Of a stretch of 64,000 nucleotides of DNA, positions 11,401 through 26,400 are shown piece by piece. The stretch comes from Fragum whitleyi (taxonomy: Eukaryota; Mollusca; Bivalvia; Cardiida; Cardiidae): the NCBI GenBank assembly GCA_948146395.1, contig OX411545.1, positions 20,529,526 to 20,593,525 on the forward strand, written 5' to 3'. The position numbers were made by a program, and so were the translations under genes. How positions within the stretch are numbered: position 1 is the first letter of the stretch; the number at the start of each line of letters is the position of its first letter. The notes beneath the pieces are model-generated. The model was not told where the DNA came from, did no database searches, and saw only the letters and a program-made list of their open reading frames with translations.

Positions 11401-14400
11401 TATTGTATATAGCTTTTATTGTTCACTCATTAAAAATTAAACAATCTGACACCGAAACAAACAGCTATCCTCTATTTACAAGGTTCTTACAATGGTGACA
11501 TAGCCAATAAAAAATTCAAATTTATAATTAATTTTACCTTTTCATGCAGTTTCTTTATCTATTCTTCGAAATAACTGTCAGCTTTAAAACCTGCATTATA
11601 TTTTAATTATGATATTCAAGTTTTTTTTTTCTTCTTTGTGTATTTTGTATAGATTTGCTGATAAAGCATGTTTGTCTTTTGAAAATTTGCTATAACTCTC
11701 ATAAAATGTATTTACTAACAATCAATGTTAGCCCTGGAATCAAAGAAAAGACAGAGAGCTAATTCTAGATTTCTTCTGTTACAGTTATCTTGTATCATGC
11801 GCTCCTTGCAACTTAGTAAACTAGTTCAATAATATGTTATAAAAGTATTTTATCATATGAATTGTATAATTTCTTTATTTACCTTATATAAATGGATTGG
11901 AAATACATGTATTTACTTTATGTGAAAGCATAATTACTTAGTTATATAGTGTATCTAATATATACAGTATTCTTACTTATTTGCTTTTAACTCTTGTCAT
12001 GCTGAACCTGGAATATTCGTGCTTTGGCAGGAGCTATAGACCAACATCAGCCTGCACCTATGTGCAGTCTGATGTTAGTCTACACCACCTATTTCTCACT
12101 TTCAAACCAGAATTGTCAATAGACTTAGTTTTTCAAATAAAAAATGACCTACAGTTGATACTTTCAGTGCTTTTTTCCCTTTGATCTTGATGAAAAATTT
12201 AAACCAAAATTTATTCAGCATATCAAGGGTTATAAAAATAGTCAAGAAATAAGATTACATGAGTCAAAGGCCCTTAAGAAAAAAAGTGTCCCTTTCAAAT
12301 CATTTATGTCAAACTTTTATAATTGTGGCCAAGTTAGTGGAGAGTGACAACTTGAGAATTCTATCAACTATTATTTGAAAACAAGATAGTTTCCAGCTCA
12401 AGTTAATAGGGGTGGATATATGAAAGTAAATATATAAATGTACAAGAGAAAATTGTCAAATGAATCTCTCATGTTGATATTTTTTTATCTTCCAAAATTC
12501 ATTCAGGACCCTCAGTTATCATATTAGAATAGATACACAACTAATTAGATCATCACCATATTAATTTGATGGTTCAGTTGTAACTAGCTATATGTTTATT
12601 GGCAGTTACAACTGTTTCGCGCTGTATCATCCATATAATTTCAATAGAAATTGTCAAATACAAGTGTTATTATTACAATAAAGTTTCTTTTCAAAGAAGA
12701 ATTTCTTTGTTTTGAACTCCTATGTAGCATCCAATCTTGAGTTTGGTTTGGTTTAAACATATTTTATTTGCATAGTATAACAATTGTTCATGATAAATAG
12801 ACAAATCTCAGTGTTAACATGCAAAAAGGATTAGGAGGAAAGCAGAGCTTATAAAGTTCTTTTCCGAGTTGGATCCCCTGCTCAGCTAACTTTCATCTGA
12901 CATTTGACAAAAGAACAATCAGTGTATGATAAGTAGTATGTATGCTTAGTGGGATGAGCATCTGGTGGCTGGGATAAAATGTTTTGGTTGTACTGTTGTG
13001 AGAAACTACAGAAAACTATGGTTAGGTGCATCAGCCTCCAAGCTATAACTGCAGTGATGTTGAAAGTGACATTAAACCCAATAGAAACAAAGAAATTCTA
13101 CCTCGAGTATATTCTTTTTAGCCTTTTAAGACCTGTATGAAAATTTCTGAAATATTCAATGTGTTGGCTTCTGAAGACGATTAACAAAAGCACTTGGGAT
13201 GTTAAGCTGTAGACCACTGTTTTCTCACATAACACCTTAGCTTGGCTGTTTTTAGCTCACCTGAGCACGAAGTGCTCAAGGTGAGCTATTGGGATCGTAG
13301 AATGTCAGTCGTCAGTCGTGCGTCGCGCGTCGTCCACAATTTCTTTAAACATCTTCTCCTCCTAAACCAGTGGGCCAATCTTGATGAAACTTGGCAGGGA
13401 TGTTCCTTAGGTCAAGCTCTACCAAAGTTGTTCAAATAAATGAAATCCACCTTTAACTTTCCCTTTACCCTTAACAAAAAGGGTGAAAATATGAAAATCT
13501 TCAAAAATCTTCTTCTCTGAAACCAGAAGGCAGACAGCTTTCATATTTGGTATGAAGCATCATCTAGTGGACCTCTACCAAGTTTGTTCATATCAAGACC
13601 CTGGGGTCATATTTGGGCTTTGCCCGGGCCCAACCCTTTTAACATAGAGTCAAAGAGCGAAAATCTTTTAAAATCATCTTCTCTGTAACCAGATGGCAGA
13701 CAGCTTAAATATTTGGTGTGTAGCATCACCTAGTGGGCCTCTACCAAGTTTGTTCATAACAAGACCCTTGGGTCATATTTGGGCTTTGCACGGGTGCATC
13801 CCTTTATCTCTTATGAGCACAAAGGGTAAAAAAATGAAAATCTTCAAAAATCTTCTTCTCTGAAACCAGAAGGCAGACAGCTTTCATATTTGGTATGTAG
13901 CATCATCTAGTGGACCTCTACCAAGTTTGTTCATATCAAGACCCTGGAGTCATGTTTGGGCATTGCCCGGGCCCAACCCTTTTTACATAGAATCAAAGAG
14001 CGAAAATCTTTTAAAATCTTCTTTAATCGAAACCAGAGGGCACACTGCTTTCATTTTTGGTACATAGCATCATCTTGTGGGCCCCTACCAAGTTTGTTCA
14101 TATCAAGACCCTTGAGTCATATTTGGGCTCCACCCGGGCACATCCCTTTCAGCTCATCTGAGCAAGATGGGTAAAAATTGGAAAACCTTCAAAAATCTTC
14201 TTCTCTGAAACCAGAAGGCAGACTGCTTTCATATTTAGAATGTAGCATCATCTTATGGACCTCTTCCAAGTTTGTTCATATCAAGACCCTTGGGTCACTT
14301 TTGAGGTCCACCCGGGTGCATCCCTTTTTACATAGAATCAAAGAGCAAAAAGGTATATCTGTCTTGCTCTTCGCTGAAAACGTTCCATGGTATTGATCTT

Positions 14401-17400
14401 AGGCAATTAGCTTCTTTTTGACATCTGCCTATCTAATTAATGTGATGTCCCAGGGGTCATAGAGACTCAGGTGAGCGATCTAGGACCATCTTGGTCCTCT
14501 TGTTTGAGAAAACCCGTGGTATTGCTATAGCCCTTGTGTCATCGTCGCCGTCCTGAGAAAACTTTGACATTTTGTGAAATCTCTGGTTCTATTTAAGGCA
14601 TTCTTTTGAAATGTGGCACGCATATTCACCAGCAAAAGAGCAACCTATACTATCAAGAATGATAGCTCTAGATGCATTTTGTACAAGTTATGTCCCTTTT
14701 TACTTAATTTTTATCCTTCATCTAGCACTCAACAGCTTAGGCACATGTAGGCAGTGCTCTTGTTTATAACAAACAGCCATCAGAGATTTCTTTGTCACAC
14801 ATGTGTAAGATCTCATTCTTAATTGATGGCTAACAGTTTCAAGCTGAACCATCGAAATGACGTCAACTAACACATTTCATGGTATTTTTTTATCACATGG
14901 GTGTTTTATTGAGAAAAAGGATCTTTCACAGGATTTTGTTTGAAACAAGTTGATCTGAATGTTGTCTAGAAAAGAAAAGTTATAAAGCTCGCAAAGGCTT
15001 TCTTAATAACACATCTATTTTAGACTCAGTTAAAATCATCTTGTCTCAAAACAAAATTTCATGACAAATCCTATATATACGACAAAATTACTATCTTTTT
15101 TAAAAAACAATCTACAATTAAAATCTAAATTGAAGATTGTTTTTTAATAATTCTCTTCCTCTTGGAATAATTCCCTTCCTCCTGGAATGCTTATTTTCAT
15201 TGGTATTTTTCATATGAAATTGAAAAGGTGATAGAATATTGGGATGTTATTTTAGGAATTCTGATGTTTGGCCAATTTAAAATCTTATCATGGGTTTAAA
15301 TCCATAAGGAAAATGGAAATTTGCTTTTAATTCATTTAAAATACCTTTGCATAGCTTTGTATTTATTTGTATGATTATTTATACTATTAACAGGAACATC
15401 TAAACTTGGTATGTGATGTTTGAAAACTTTTGTAACATTATTTCTATGCTTGGTTGGCTATTTTAAAATATTAGTTACCATTTCAATCAATAGACACACA
15501 CATTTGATTTGGTTCATTAGTTTTCAATCATTGATTTCATTGATATTTGTAACTTACATTGAAATGTAATTTCTTGTATTAAAAAGTCTATCAAATTAGT
15601 GACAAAACCATCCAGGGTCTGTTTTCTTTCAACAAAATAAGCCACTTTCTTTTTAAATTTTATAGAAATTGATTTGCCAACCCTGTAACAAGCTAATAAA
15701 ACTTAAGCTTAAATTGCTGTCTAGCCTAATGTAATTTTTATAACTGCTTAATTGTAATTGGCTTACTTTGCTCTCCAATCTGCCACAAAATATATAAGAA
15801 AAAAAAGCTAGTTTACCAAATGAAAGTTACGCAATGTTGCTGCTGATAATTTGAATCTATCTAAGAAAATGGTATTTACATTTTTAAAACTTCAAATAAT
15901 TTTGTAAATTTTTGACGATAAAATTTTGCAAAGACTCATTCAAATTGAAGTCATGATCTTAGTCTGGTTTCTCATATTACCCAATGCCCTTTAACATGTA
16001 TTGCTACATGTATGGTACTTTGCCATCTGCTGAGACATTGGTCAAAACTTAAGTCTTGTTGTAATCTGACAAGAATACGTTTTCACAAACTTTGCTAAAA
16101 CCTATTTCTAAGATCCAGTCCTGTACTCAATTTCTGTAACTAAGTTTGAATGTGGTTGCATGTGGTTCTCATAATTTGGTCTTGTAAACATCTCTCCTGA
16201 AAGTTTTCATGCTCAGATTCTTACTTGATTATATGTACAAGACATGTACAATATTTCCTATCTTTAATTATTATATTCTGCAGCAATATTTTCACGATAC
16301 ATTTGTATATGAGCTAGTGTATGACATTTCCAACAATTTCAAATGTGCGTCAAGAAAACACTCTGACCAGCCTGTGCATCTGCACAGTTTGGCCAGGGTC
16401 TTCACTCTTAGCTTTGTAGATATATAAGGTCCCAAAGTGTCTTCTGACAGTTGGAAATATTCTTGTTATACTACATAATTGCTAGATGTTGGTCCTTCAA
16501 GCAGATGACAAATTGTTTGAAATGTCACTCACAGAGCTCATATTTCATCATTTATGCATGTGAATCATTAGTTATAGCACTTCATACTTTAATATACAGT
16601 ACAATATTTACAGTCCTGTGTAGTATCATTTAAACCATCCCTGCATTCAGGATGACATAATGATGCAAACTGTTTGCAAATTATACCCAAATTTACATGC
16701 ACATTTGCATGCAAAGCTGGGTATAATACGCAAACAGTAAGCATCATTTTTTCATTCTGAAAGCAGGGCATGCTTGTTCCGTACATTCATGGACTTTTTT
16801 GCTGCTTTAAATGTTTTTGCTATTCCCAGTAAATAGAAATTCCTATGTGGTCTTGTCATTTATTCCTTAAAATTTTAAATGCTCTCTTGAATAGATTTGA
16901 TTGGTCATTTGGTAATGCATTTTTGACTGCTTTTACTATCTACATCACAACAAAATAATAATGGGGTGCCTAGTTGTCCAAATGGAATGCCTATGAATTG
17001 AAAACGTACTAAATGAGGCAAGAAACATAAATTAATAGTGATAAATGATTGAATTTCTTTTCCTTAGCTTAGCACATATAGACTTTAATGATGTGATTTT
17101 TAAATTTTCTTAACATTTAAGAAAGCTGACCAAGCATTGAAAAGTTACAATGGATAATTGTTTATAAGGGATTACACATTGTTTGTTACACTTTGCAGTT
17201 CTTTCTATATACCGGTACTTTACTGTATAACGCAAGAATTTTTGTCATCTTGTAAAGGGAGTAACTGCTATTATGTGAATCTTTAAAAGACTATTTCTTT
17301 GTGGTATGTAATACATATTATAACAAAGTAAAAGCTATTTCATTAGGGTATTTAAAATATTGCAGTCTATAACCGAAGGATACCTAACTGCTATTATGTG

Positions 17401-20400
17401 AATCTTTAAAAGACTATTTCTTTGTGGTATGTAACACATATGATAACAATGTAAAAGCTTCTTCTTTAGGTATCTAAAATATTGCAGTCTATAACTGAAG
17501 GATGCCTAATCATTGATAACCAAAATGAAAAGGAAATTAAAGTAAGCTTACTAACATATTGACTATAATTGTTTTAAATCCTTACAGGTTTCATACTGAA
17601 AATCTATTATTTAGCCCATTACCAGATGAGAAGGCTTACAAGTTGTTTTAAACCTTTCCTTTACAGTCCATTGAGCATATACCCTTATGATTTTATGGTT
17701 CAGAAAAATATTGTGGGGAAAGATCAAATTGCTTGAAAGAATTCATATACATTGATTGATTTTCTATCTTGCCCATGAAGGATCAATCAAATTGTCAATC
17801 CCTTAAATTGACAAAAATATTAGTTGAGCAAGTGTGTGACATTTCCAACAATGTCACATGTGGGCATGGAAAAGCATCTGCCCAGCCTGTGCATCCACAC
17901 AGGCTGGCCAGAGTCTCTGCCTTGCTTAAGGAGAGGTCTAAACACCTCTTCAGGCTGTCAGAGGATATTCTAATTACGTTATGTGGCTGTTCATGTCGCT
18001 CAATATCTCGAGAATACACACACCTGATATTGTTGGAAATGTCTCAATTGTTTATGTGCAATTTTGAAGATTGATTCAATGGTTTCATTGTTATCAAACC
18101 TGATACATCAAAAGTTTCTAAGAATGAATCATTTTGCATGACTCGACCACTTATTTATGTAAACTTTTAACCAATCAGAATCCTTGTTTTAAGAACTGGT
18201 ATAAGTTTGGTAAATTTGATTGGTTTACAAAGTGTGTATTGAAATGGGGGAGTTTGAGTTTCAGGTGAGCAGCTTTGAAGTGATTGAATTTTTCACTGGT
18301 TATGGCTGAAGAGTAGATAAGACAGGGGACAGCCAGTTTTATATAAAATCAGTATTTCTCATTAAAACCCTCTTGTTGTGGGTACTTATTGTAATCGTCT
18401 CAGTTCCAATGAATACCCACAGCTCTTTTGTTAGCTTACTCACAAAGAAGTCCCTGAATAAATTTGTCTGCAATGGACATCTCTTTACCTTTCATTCTTT
18501 ATTATATTTGATTATATAAAAAAAAATGAAAATAGAACCTGTTCATGTATAGGAGATATGAAACTAAAAACCTTATCACACTCAAAATGTATGAATCCGC
18601 TTCACATTGTCATACCGTGTGATAATATTTTTTTAGTTCATACCTGAATAAGTCAACAAATACTATCTTAATTTCTAGTTCTAAAATACTCTCCCTGTCT
18701 GTTGCTCTGTTATGAATGATTCTTTAGAATAGTTTTAGTGAGATTTATTGTTTGGCTTTTTTTGAAACAAGAAAAGAGCTGGTCATTGCTGTTGGCCTAA
18801 GGCACTAGTACAAATTCAGGTATCTTCATTAGTAATGGAGCTTAATACTTCAAACTTAGAACATAAAGGTCACTATTATTAGCTTCATATGAAGGAAAAC
18901 CTTGCATGCACTCTAGAACAGAGGTGCAGATAAGAGGGGGTAATGCCAGTCTAAGAGCTTTATTTATTAATGAAACCTTATGTTGTGGGTACTCTCTTGT
19001 GGGTTGTCTCAATGAGACAATTCTAATGAATACCTACATTATAAGATTGTGCAAGTATAATTGAAATGATTTAATTTGAAATCCAAAATACCCCCATAGC
19101 TCTGCTCTAGAGGTCACAATTTGACCTAAATGATGGGATATATGTCACATACCAATCTTTGAATGGATTATTAGATTAGTATGATATAGATTTACATGGA
19201 CTCTAAAACTAGATAATTGGGTCAAATTTTAAAAAAAATCTTGTGCGCAATTGGTCACAAAGTCAAATCTCAGTACGCCATATGTAAAAGTGCAGTATAA
19301 GAAATGACAATAAATTATGGATAGGACGATCAATGACTGCAATATAGCTATAATAATGTTGAAAGTGGAGTTCACCCGTTTTAAAAAATAAAAATGATAC
19401 TTTGAACAAGATAAAAATTTGTGTTACATTGGGTCAAAATCAAGGTCAATACTTAACCTCAGAAAATTATTTGTGCTCTTGAGGATACATTTGTGCCTCG
19501 TAGGTCTCAAAAAAGGGTATTAAAAAAAAGTAACTTCAATAATTGAACTATGGAAAAAAAAAACAAACTAGGTCACTGGCTTTATTATACCCTCCACAAA
19601 GAAGTTAGGTTAGGGGAGGAGGGATACTGGAATCAGGTTGTCTGTCTGTCCGTACGTCCGTCTGTCCGTAGATATAATTTTGCGTCCTCTTCTCCTCCCA
19701 CAGTTTTGGACCAATTTTGCTGATATTTTATCAGGTTGTTTCCTATCATATGAAGTTGTGCACCTGCAATTTTCATCCTGATCCAGTCATTAATTTTAGA
19801 GTTATGCCACCCTGAACTTTTTAAAGGGTGGGGGAGGGGGGGGGAAGGGGGGGGAGTAGTCAAAATTTAAAATTGCAAAACTCAGCAACTATAAGGGGAG
19901 TTACCAAATTTACCAAATTTGGTAAGTAACATCATCTTATTATTACAAACACACCCTGCACTAATAGCACTTGCATTCTGACAAAGTGCTTGTGGGGGGG
20001 TATAAGTCCGCTCTACGACAGTTCTAGTTATTACAATTGTAATCAATGCCTTGGGTGAGAACTTTATTGCAATTGGCCTTCTTGTTTTGAATTGACCCTA
20101 GCTTCATTGTAGAAATAATTATTTTTTGACAGTATTGGAGACAGTTGGCATGCATGCAATAATTTTTAATTTCTTATTTTTTTACCAATTGTTCAGTGAC
20201 CTTAACTAGAAGTTATATATTAGTCTAAAATTGTGTTGTTATGCTAAATGATGGATTAATTTATTCACTGACTGAAGAAGATTGGTTCCCTTATCTATTG
20301 CAGGAGGTCGATACAGAAGTTGGAAGAGAAGATGGTTCATCCTCAATGATAACTGTCTATATTACTTCCAATTTACTACAGTAGGTCTTTTTTGTATACA

Positions 20401-23400
20401 TTTCAAATCTGTTGATTTCTTAATTTAAAGTATAATAAGAGTAGGTGGGTTGTTCTGAATGATAACTGTCTGTATCACTTCCAATTTACAACAGTTGGTG
20501 TCATTTGAGTACATTTAAAATCTCTTAACCCTTGTCATGCTGAATAAAAATCTTTGCAAAATAAATCTAAAATCAAAGTACTAAAAACACTGGAAGTTTC
20601 CAAATATGAGTGAGTATATATTTGGGAAATGAATTGTTTTATACCTTTCTGGTTTACAAATGAAATTCAGGTGGTATGAACTAAGATCAGACTACACATA
20701 TGTGCAGGCTGATCTTTGTTTATATCCCCGTCAAAGCAGGAATATTCTGGGTTCAGCATGACAAGGGTTAATTTCTGATTTGAAAGTATGATAAGAAAAG
20801 ATGGTTCATCCTGAATGATAACTTTCTACATTACTTCCAATTTACTACAATAGGTCTCTTGTATACATTTCAAATCAGTTAATATCTGCTTTAAAAGTAT
20901 GGTTAATTCAAGGCCTATTGTGAGAAAGTTGTCTGTGCCAAGACAGTTTATAGGTCCCTACTACTTCTTATCACTATATCATTCAATATTTGAGGCCTTC
21001 TAAAAGGCCTTTTATTATCATTAAATTGTATGAGTTCTTGTACAAATCACATTAATTTTACCAATAGGCAAAGAAACAGCTTAGAGCTGCATTATAGATT
21101 GATTGTTTGGCTTTATCCATTCCGATAAAATTATCATTTTTTTGGCCCTTAGTTGTATCCATCGGAGGAAAGGAATTACATCAAATTGATGGCTCAGCAT
21201 GTAACAGTTGTAACTCTCTCTATGTTTATAGGAAGTTATAACTTTTTTGCGCTAGACCATTGATATATCACTGAAGGGCTCTGTCTTATGATGTTCTTTA
21301 AGACAGCCGGATTTAACCTCATCATAAAAGGGAAATGATACAACTTGTCAGGGCTCTCTTATTAATAAGGGTAAGATCATCCGGCCTCAAAAAAAGTCTC
21401 ATGCCAAGTCCTATATGTTGAATATTTTTTGTAGGACAAAGAGCCCAAAGGTATCATACCACTTGAGAATATACAGGTTCGAGTCTGTACAGAGAAATCA
21501 AACAAGCCGCACTGCTTTGAACTGTACGCCCCAGGAGGGGACATTATAAAAGCGTGTAAAGTGGACAAGGAAGGGAAAGTCGTGGAGGGTAAGTACCTGT
21601 CTACAATGTGTCTGAGATTTTAAGTACTTTCCTTGCTGTAACCAATCTCAGTATTTTCCTTGCTGTAACCCTTCATTATATAGTGCAGAATTTTTCCTTT
21701 CATATGATATTACAGAAAAAATGTAGATAAAGAAGAAATTGCTTCTTACAAGCAATTTCTTCTTTGTCACCATATTTTCTTATCCTTCTGAATATTTGAG
21801 CCGCGGCAATAGAGCAGTTGGTAGCGCGCCGGACTTCTAATCAGGGGTCTATATTCGCACGAGTTCGATCCCCGGCCGCAGCACTTATCCTTTCCGACAT
21901 TTGTCTTCCACCAATGGGTAGATAATCCTAAACCTATGTGGAATAGCAACTGGAGGCTAGGAAAGGGATGTGGGGGTAGTACTTGTGTGAGAAATGCCAG
22001 GAATCCATCGTTAGGTGCTCCAGTCGTCGCGATATAACTGAGAGATTGTTGAAAGCGACGCAAGACCACAATTCAGACCTTCTGAATATTTGAATACAAA
22101 ACAAGTAGTTTTGGCAAAGATCAGACTGATTATCTTAGTCAAAACTGTCTACTAAAGCTTTTTGCAAGCAATTTCTTCTTTTTTATCTCACCTGAGCACA
22201 TCGTGCTCAAGGAGAGCTTTTGTGATCATTGAATGTCTGTCGTGTGTCGTCTGTCGTCCGTCGTCAACAATCTTAGTGTTTACACTCTAGAGGCCACAAA
22301 TATGGCCCAATCTTCATGAAACTTGGTCAGAATGTTGGCCAGGTCACAAGGATGAACCCTATTGAAAATGGGAAGGATCTATGCCATAGCACAGGAAAAG
22401 GGGCCTTAATGACAATTTGCTTGTTTATACTCTAGGGGCCACAAATATGGCCCAATCTTCATTAAACTTGGTCAGAATGTTGTCCTGGTCACAAGGATGT
22501 ACCCTATTGAAAATGGGAAGGATCTATACCATATCATGGGAAAAGGGGCCTTAATGACATTTATCTTGTTTACGCTCTAGAGGCCACAAACATGGCCCAT
22601 TCTTCATGAAACTTGGTCAGAATGTTTGTCAGGTCACAAGGATTAACCCTATTGAAAATGGGAAGGATCCATGCCATATCACAGGAAAAGGGGCCTTAAT
22701 GATATTTTTCTTGTTTACGCTCTAGAAGCCACAAACATGGCCCAATCTTCATGAAACTTGGTCAGAATGTTTATCAGGTTACAAGGATAAACCCTTTTGA
22801 AAATGGGAAGGATCCATGCCATATCACAGGAAAAGGGGCCTTAATGACAATTTTCTTGTTAAGACTCTAGAGGCCACAAAAATGCCTCAATCTTCATGAA
22901 ACTTGATCAGAATGTTGGCCAAATCACAAGGATGAACCTTATCCAAAATGAGAAGGATCCACGCAATATCACGGGAAAAGGGGCCTTCATGACAATTATC
23001 TTGTTAACGCTTTAGAGGCCACAAATATGGCTCAATCTTCATGAAACTTGGTCAGTATGTTGGTCAAGTCACAAAGATTAACCCTTTTAGGAAAAAGGAA
23101 GGATCTGTACCATATCACAGGAAAGGGAGCTTTAATGATAATTTTCGTTTTATAACTCAAGAGGCCACAATTTAGGCCGGAACTTCTTGAAACTTGTTTA
23201 TGTTGAAATAAATATCTCCTTTATTACATCTGACCATTTAAATGATGTGATGTCCGAGAGGTCAAAGAGACACAGGTGAGCGATCTAGGACCATCTTGGT
23301 CCTCTTGTAATCATATTTTCTTATCTTTCTGAATATTTCAATACAAAACAGGTTGTTTCGGCAAAAATCAGACGTATCAGAGGCAGTTTTAGCCAAGATC

Positions 23401-26400
23401 AGACCGCATGCTGGTGCCGGCTGCTCTTTGTGAAAACTTTCTACAAAAGCTTTATGTACAATAGGAGTATGTTGTGATCAATCTCAGACTGTTCAAAAAG
23501 ACTCAATTTGATATGGTTGTGACAAGACAGCTTAATGGACATGTCAAGGGGTCAGCGCAGCACTATTGTAAGTGCCTATATATTCATAGGCACTTACAAT
23601 AGTGTTGCACTAACCCCTCGATGTATGTGTGTGAGTTTGTCTGCAAGTTTGTCTGTCCTATTTTGTACTTAGAATTACTCTTATAACGGTGGGTTGTTTG
23701 AAAATAACCTGGCACATTTATTGATTCCCGTGATAAGTCGATTAATTCCTTAGTGGTAAAGCATCTGGCTGTCAATTCTGGGGTCATGAGTTCTAACCCT
23801 GGCTCGCCCATATTTCATCTGACATTTGACAAAAGTCACAAAGACACAGGTCACTTGTCTCTCAACGATTGATGCATGATAAGTAGGATGAGAAGTTGGT
23901 AAATCAGATGAAATGTTGTGGTTTTACTCATGTGTGAAACTACAAGAAAACATGGGTAGGTCCAGCAGCCATCAAAATATAACTGCAATAATTTTGAAAT
24001 TGGTGTTAAACCCTATTCAAACAAAGAAACAAAATAACCTAAAGTGATGAGATGAAGAGAAGTTGAAATGATACCTTTTCGTATGGATTACTTTCAGGCA
24101 AACACAATGTATATAAAATGTCAGCAGCCACTCAAGAAGAAATGGAGGAATGGGTGAAGTGTTTAAAGTGAGTAGCATGTATTAACTTCCTGGTGGTAGT
24201 TAACTATGGAACCTTGTACAGTAATATAATTTAAATCTGTAATTATAAATTGAGCCTATTCTTGACATTTCCAACAATTTAAAATGTGCGTGAGGTGGAA
24301 CCGGTTGACAGTCACATACTGTAAATATAAAGTTACCTGGCTGTTTACTTATACTTTAAGACCTTACCCGTCTACTAAACACATGGTGAAGACTCTTGTC
24401 TGTCTACTCGAATGCACAGGCAGGTCAGAGTCTTTGCTTTTCCCATATCTGAAACTGTTGGAAATCTCACACACTGGCTCAATTGTTCTTAACCCATTAC
24501 CAGACAAGAAAAATACCTAGTCCAAGTGGAAATAGATAGCTCAGGGCAAAACAGTTATAAACTGCCTATATAATCATTGGCAGTTACCACTGTTTCATTC
24601 TGACCCATCGAAATGCAAATACAGTGTATATAAAATGTCTGTTATCTCAAAGGAAGAAATAGAGGAATGAATAAGGAAGTAAGAAACATCTGTGACCCAT
24701 AATGTAAACATGGACCACCTGGGTACTCCATGAAATAAATAATCGAAAAAGAGATTGGTACCATTTTAAAAATTTTTACAGGAAAAAAGGATGATCATTC
24801 TAGATCCAGAAAAAACAACCCAGTGCCAAACATTTGACCCTTTTCTGCCTTTGCAGCCTGTACAGTCTAAGGTTAACAATTTATCAGGGATTTATTCTGA
24901 CTTCAATGTTATGGGAGTCCTAAGGACTTAACCATTGGGACCTTTGGGGTCCTTTATTAATTTTTTGGAGTCCCTGCTTCAAACAAAGTCTTGTTTCTTT
25001 CCAGCAATAATTTTGGTTTTATGTGAATTTAGAGCTATTTCCTGGTTAAACAAAAAGAAAGTATTGGATACATATGAATATTTGGGACTCAAGACAGTCT
25101 TCAATTCTTTTCTGAAGTTGAGCCTCAGAAGATCCATGGGACTCTCATCAGATAGTTTTGAGGATCCAGGCTACCCATTTGTGCATCTCAGACTCACAAA
25201 ACTTGCATCCACTAAGACCTATTTCACCTGGCATATCACAATATTTTTCCTTGTATTGATTAGTTATCCTCTTAATCAAACAAACAGGTTGGAGGGTTTA
25301 TTATTAGAACACTTGCAAGTTTCTTTGCTTCTATGTAAAGTCATGGAATATGATACTATACAATTTGTTCCATTTTAAACAAAAGGGTTTTGATTAAGTC
25401 TTACATTTTCTTCAAATTTGCATTTTAATTAGACCCAGATACTTGATAACTAAAATGAAGCTTGCAGGGTAGACAAAAATTCAAATGGTAAATGCAAAAA
25501 GGACATAATTATAATGAAGTTATTGAAAATGACTGGACTCATTCATTAAGGATAACAAACCAAGGTTGCTGTATCAAGTGAAACTTTCCTTGATGAACCA
25601 CTTGTCAAGTTTTCCTTGTTGAATTTGTACAAACAAGAGTAGCTTACTTCCCAGAAATGAGGGATAGTCAAGCACTTAGCATTTGTAAGTCAATGTATAA
25701 CCATATTAATGTGCTGTCATTTTTAGCTCCACTGGCCGAAAGGCCAGCGGGCTATTGTCATGGCGGGGTGTCCGTCGTCCGTGCGTGCGTCCGTCCGTCC
25801 GTCCGTAAACTTTTACTTTAAAAATCTTCTCTTCATAAAGTACTGGATGGATTCCAATCAAATTTCACAGGAATGTTCCTTGGGTGACTCTCTATCAGAT
25901 TCCTTCAAAGATTTTTAATCGGTTGAAAATCATGGCTATAGTGGGCGTGGCTAATTTCCATATATGGTAATAGGTGGCTTTTCTCAGAAACTAATCGATG
26001 GATATAAACCAAACTTCACATGAATTATCCTTGAGTGGCCCTCTATTAGCCTACAAAAAATCATTGAGATCAGATGAAAAATATGTATTTTATGGGCGGA
26101 GGTCATTTCTCTATGTGTTATATAGTGAAAACTTTAATAATCATTTTCTCAGAATCTATTCAATGGATATCAACCAAATTTCCCTGGAATGATTCTTGAG
26201 TGACCATCAACAAGTCTATAAAAAAATATTGTGATCAGATGAAAAATGTGTATTTTATGGACGGAGGTCATTTCTCTATATGTTATATAGTGTAAACTTT
26301 GAAAATCATTTTCTCCGAATCTAATTGATAGATATCAACCAAATTTTACATGAATGATACTTGAGTGACCCTTAATCAGTCTATCAAAAATTATTGTGAT

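Noticed and set aside
20442..20903. Mutually exclusive alternative PH exons for cytohesin.
   Set aside because: The extra copies lack acceptors and intact donors, and one is split by a transposon. They are fossils, not alternative exons.
24935..25378. 147-residue open frame on the + strand, one of the longest in the window.
   Set aside because: It lies within a cytohesin intron, has no domain I recognise, and its DNA resembles in reverse a repeat near 5880-6010.
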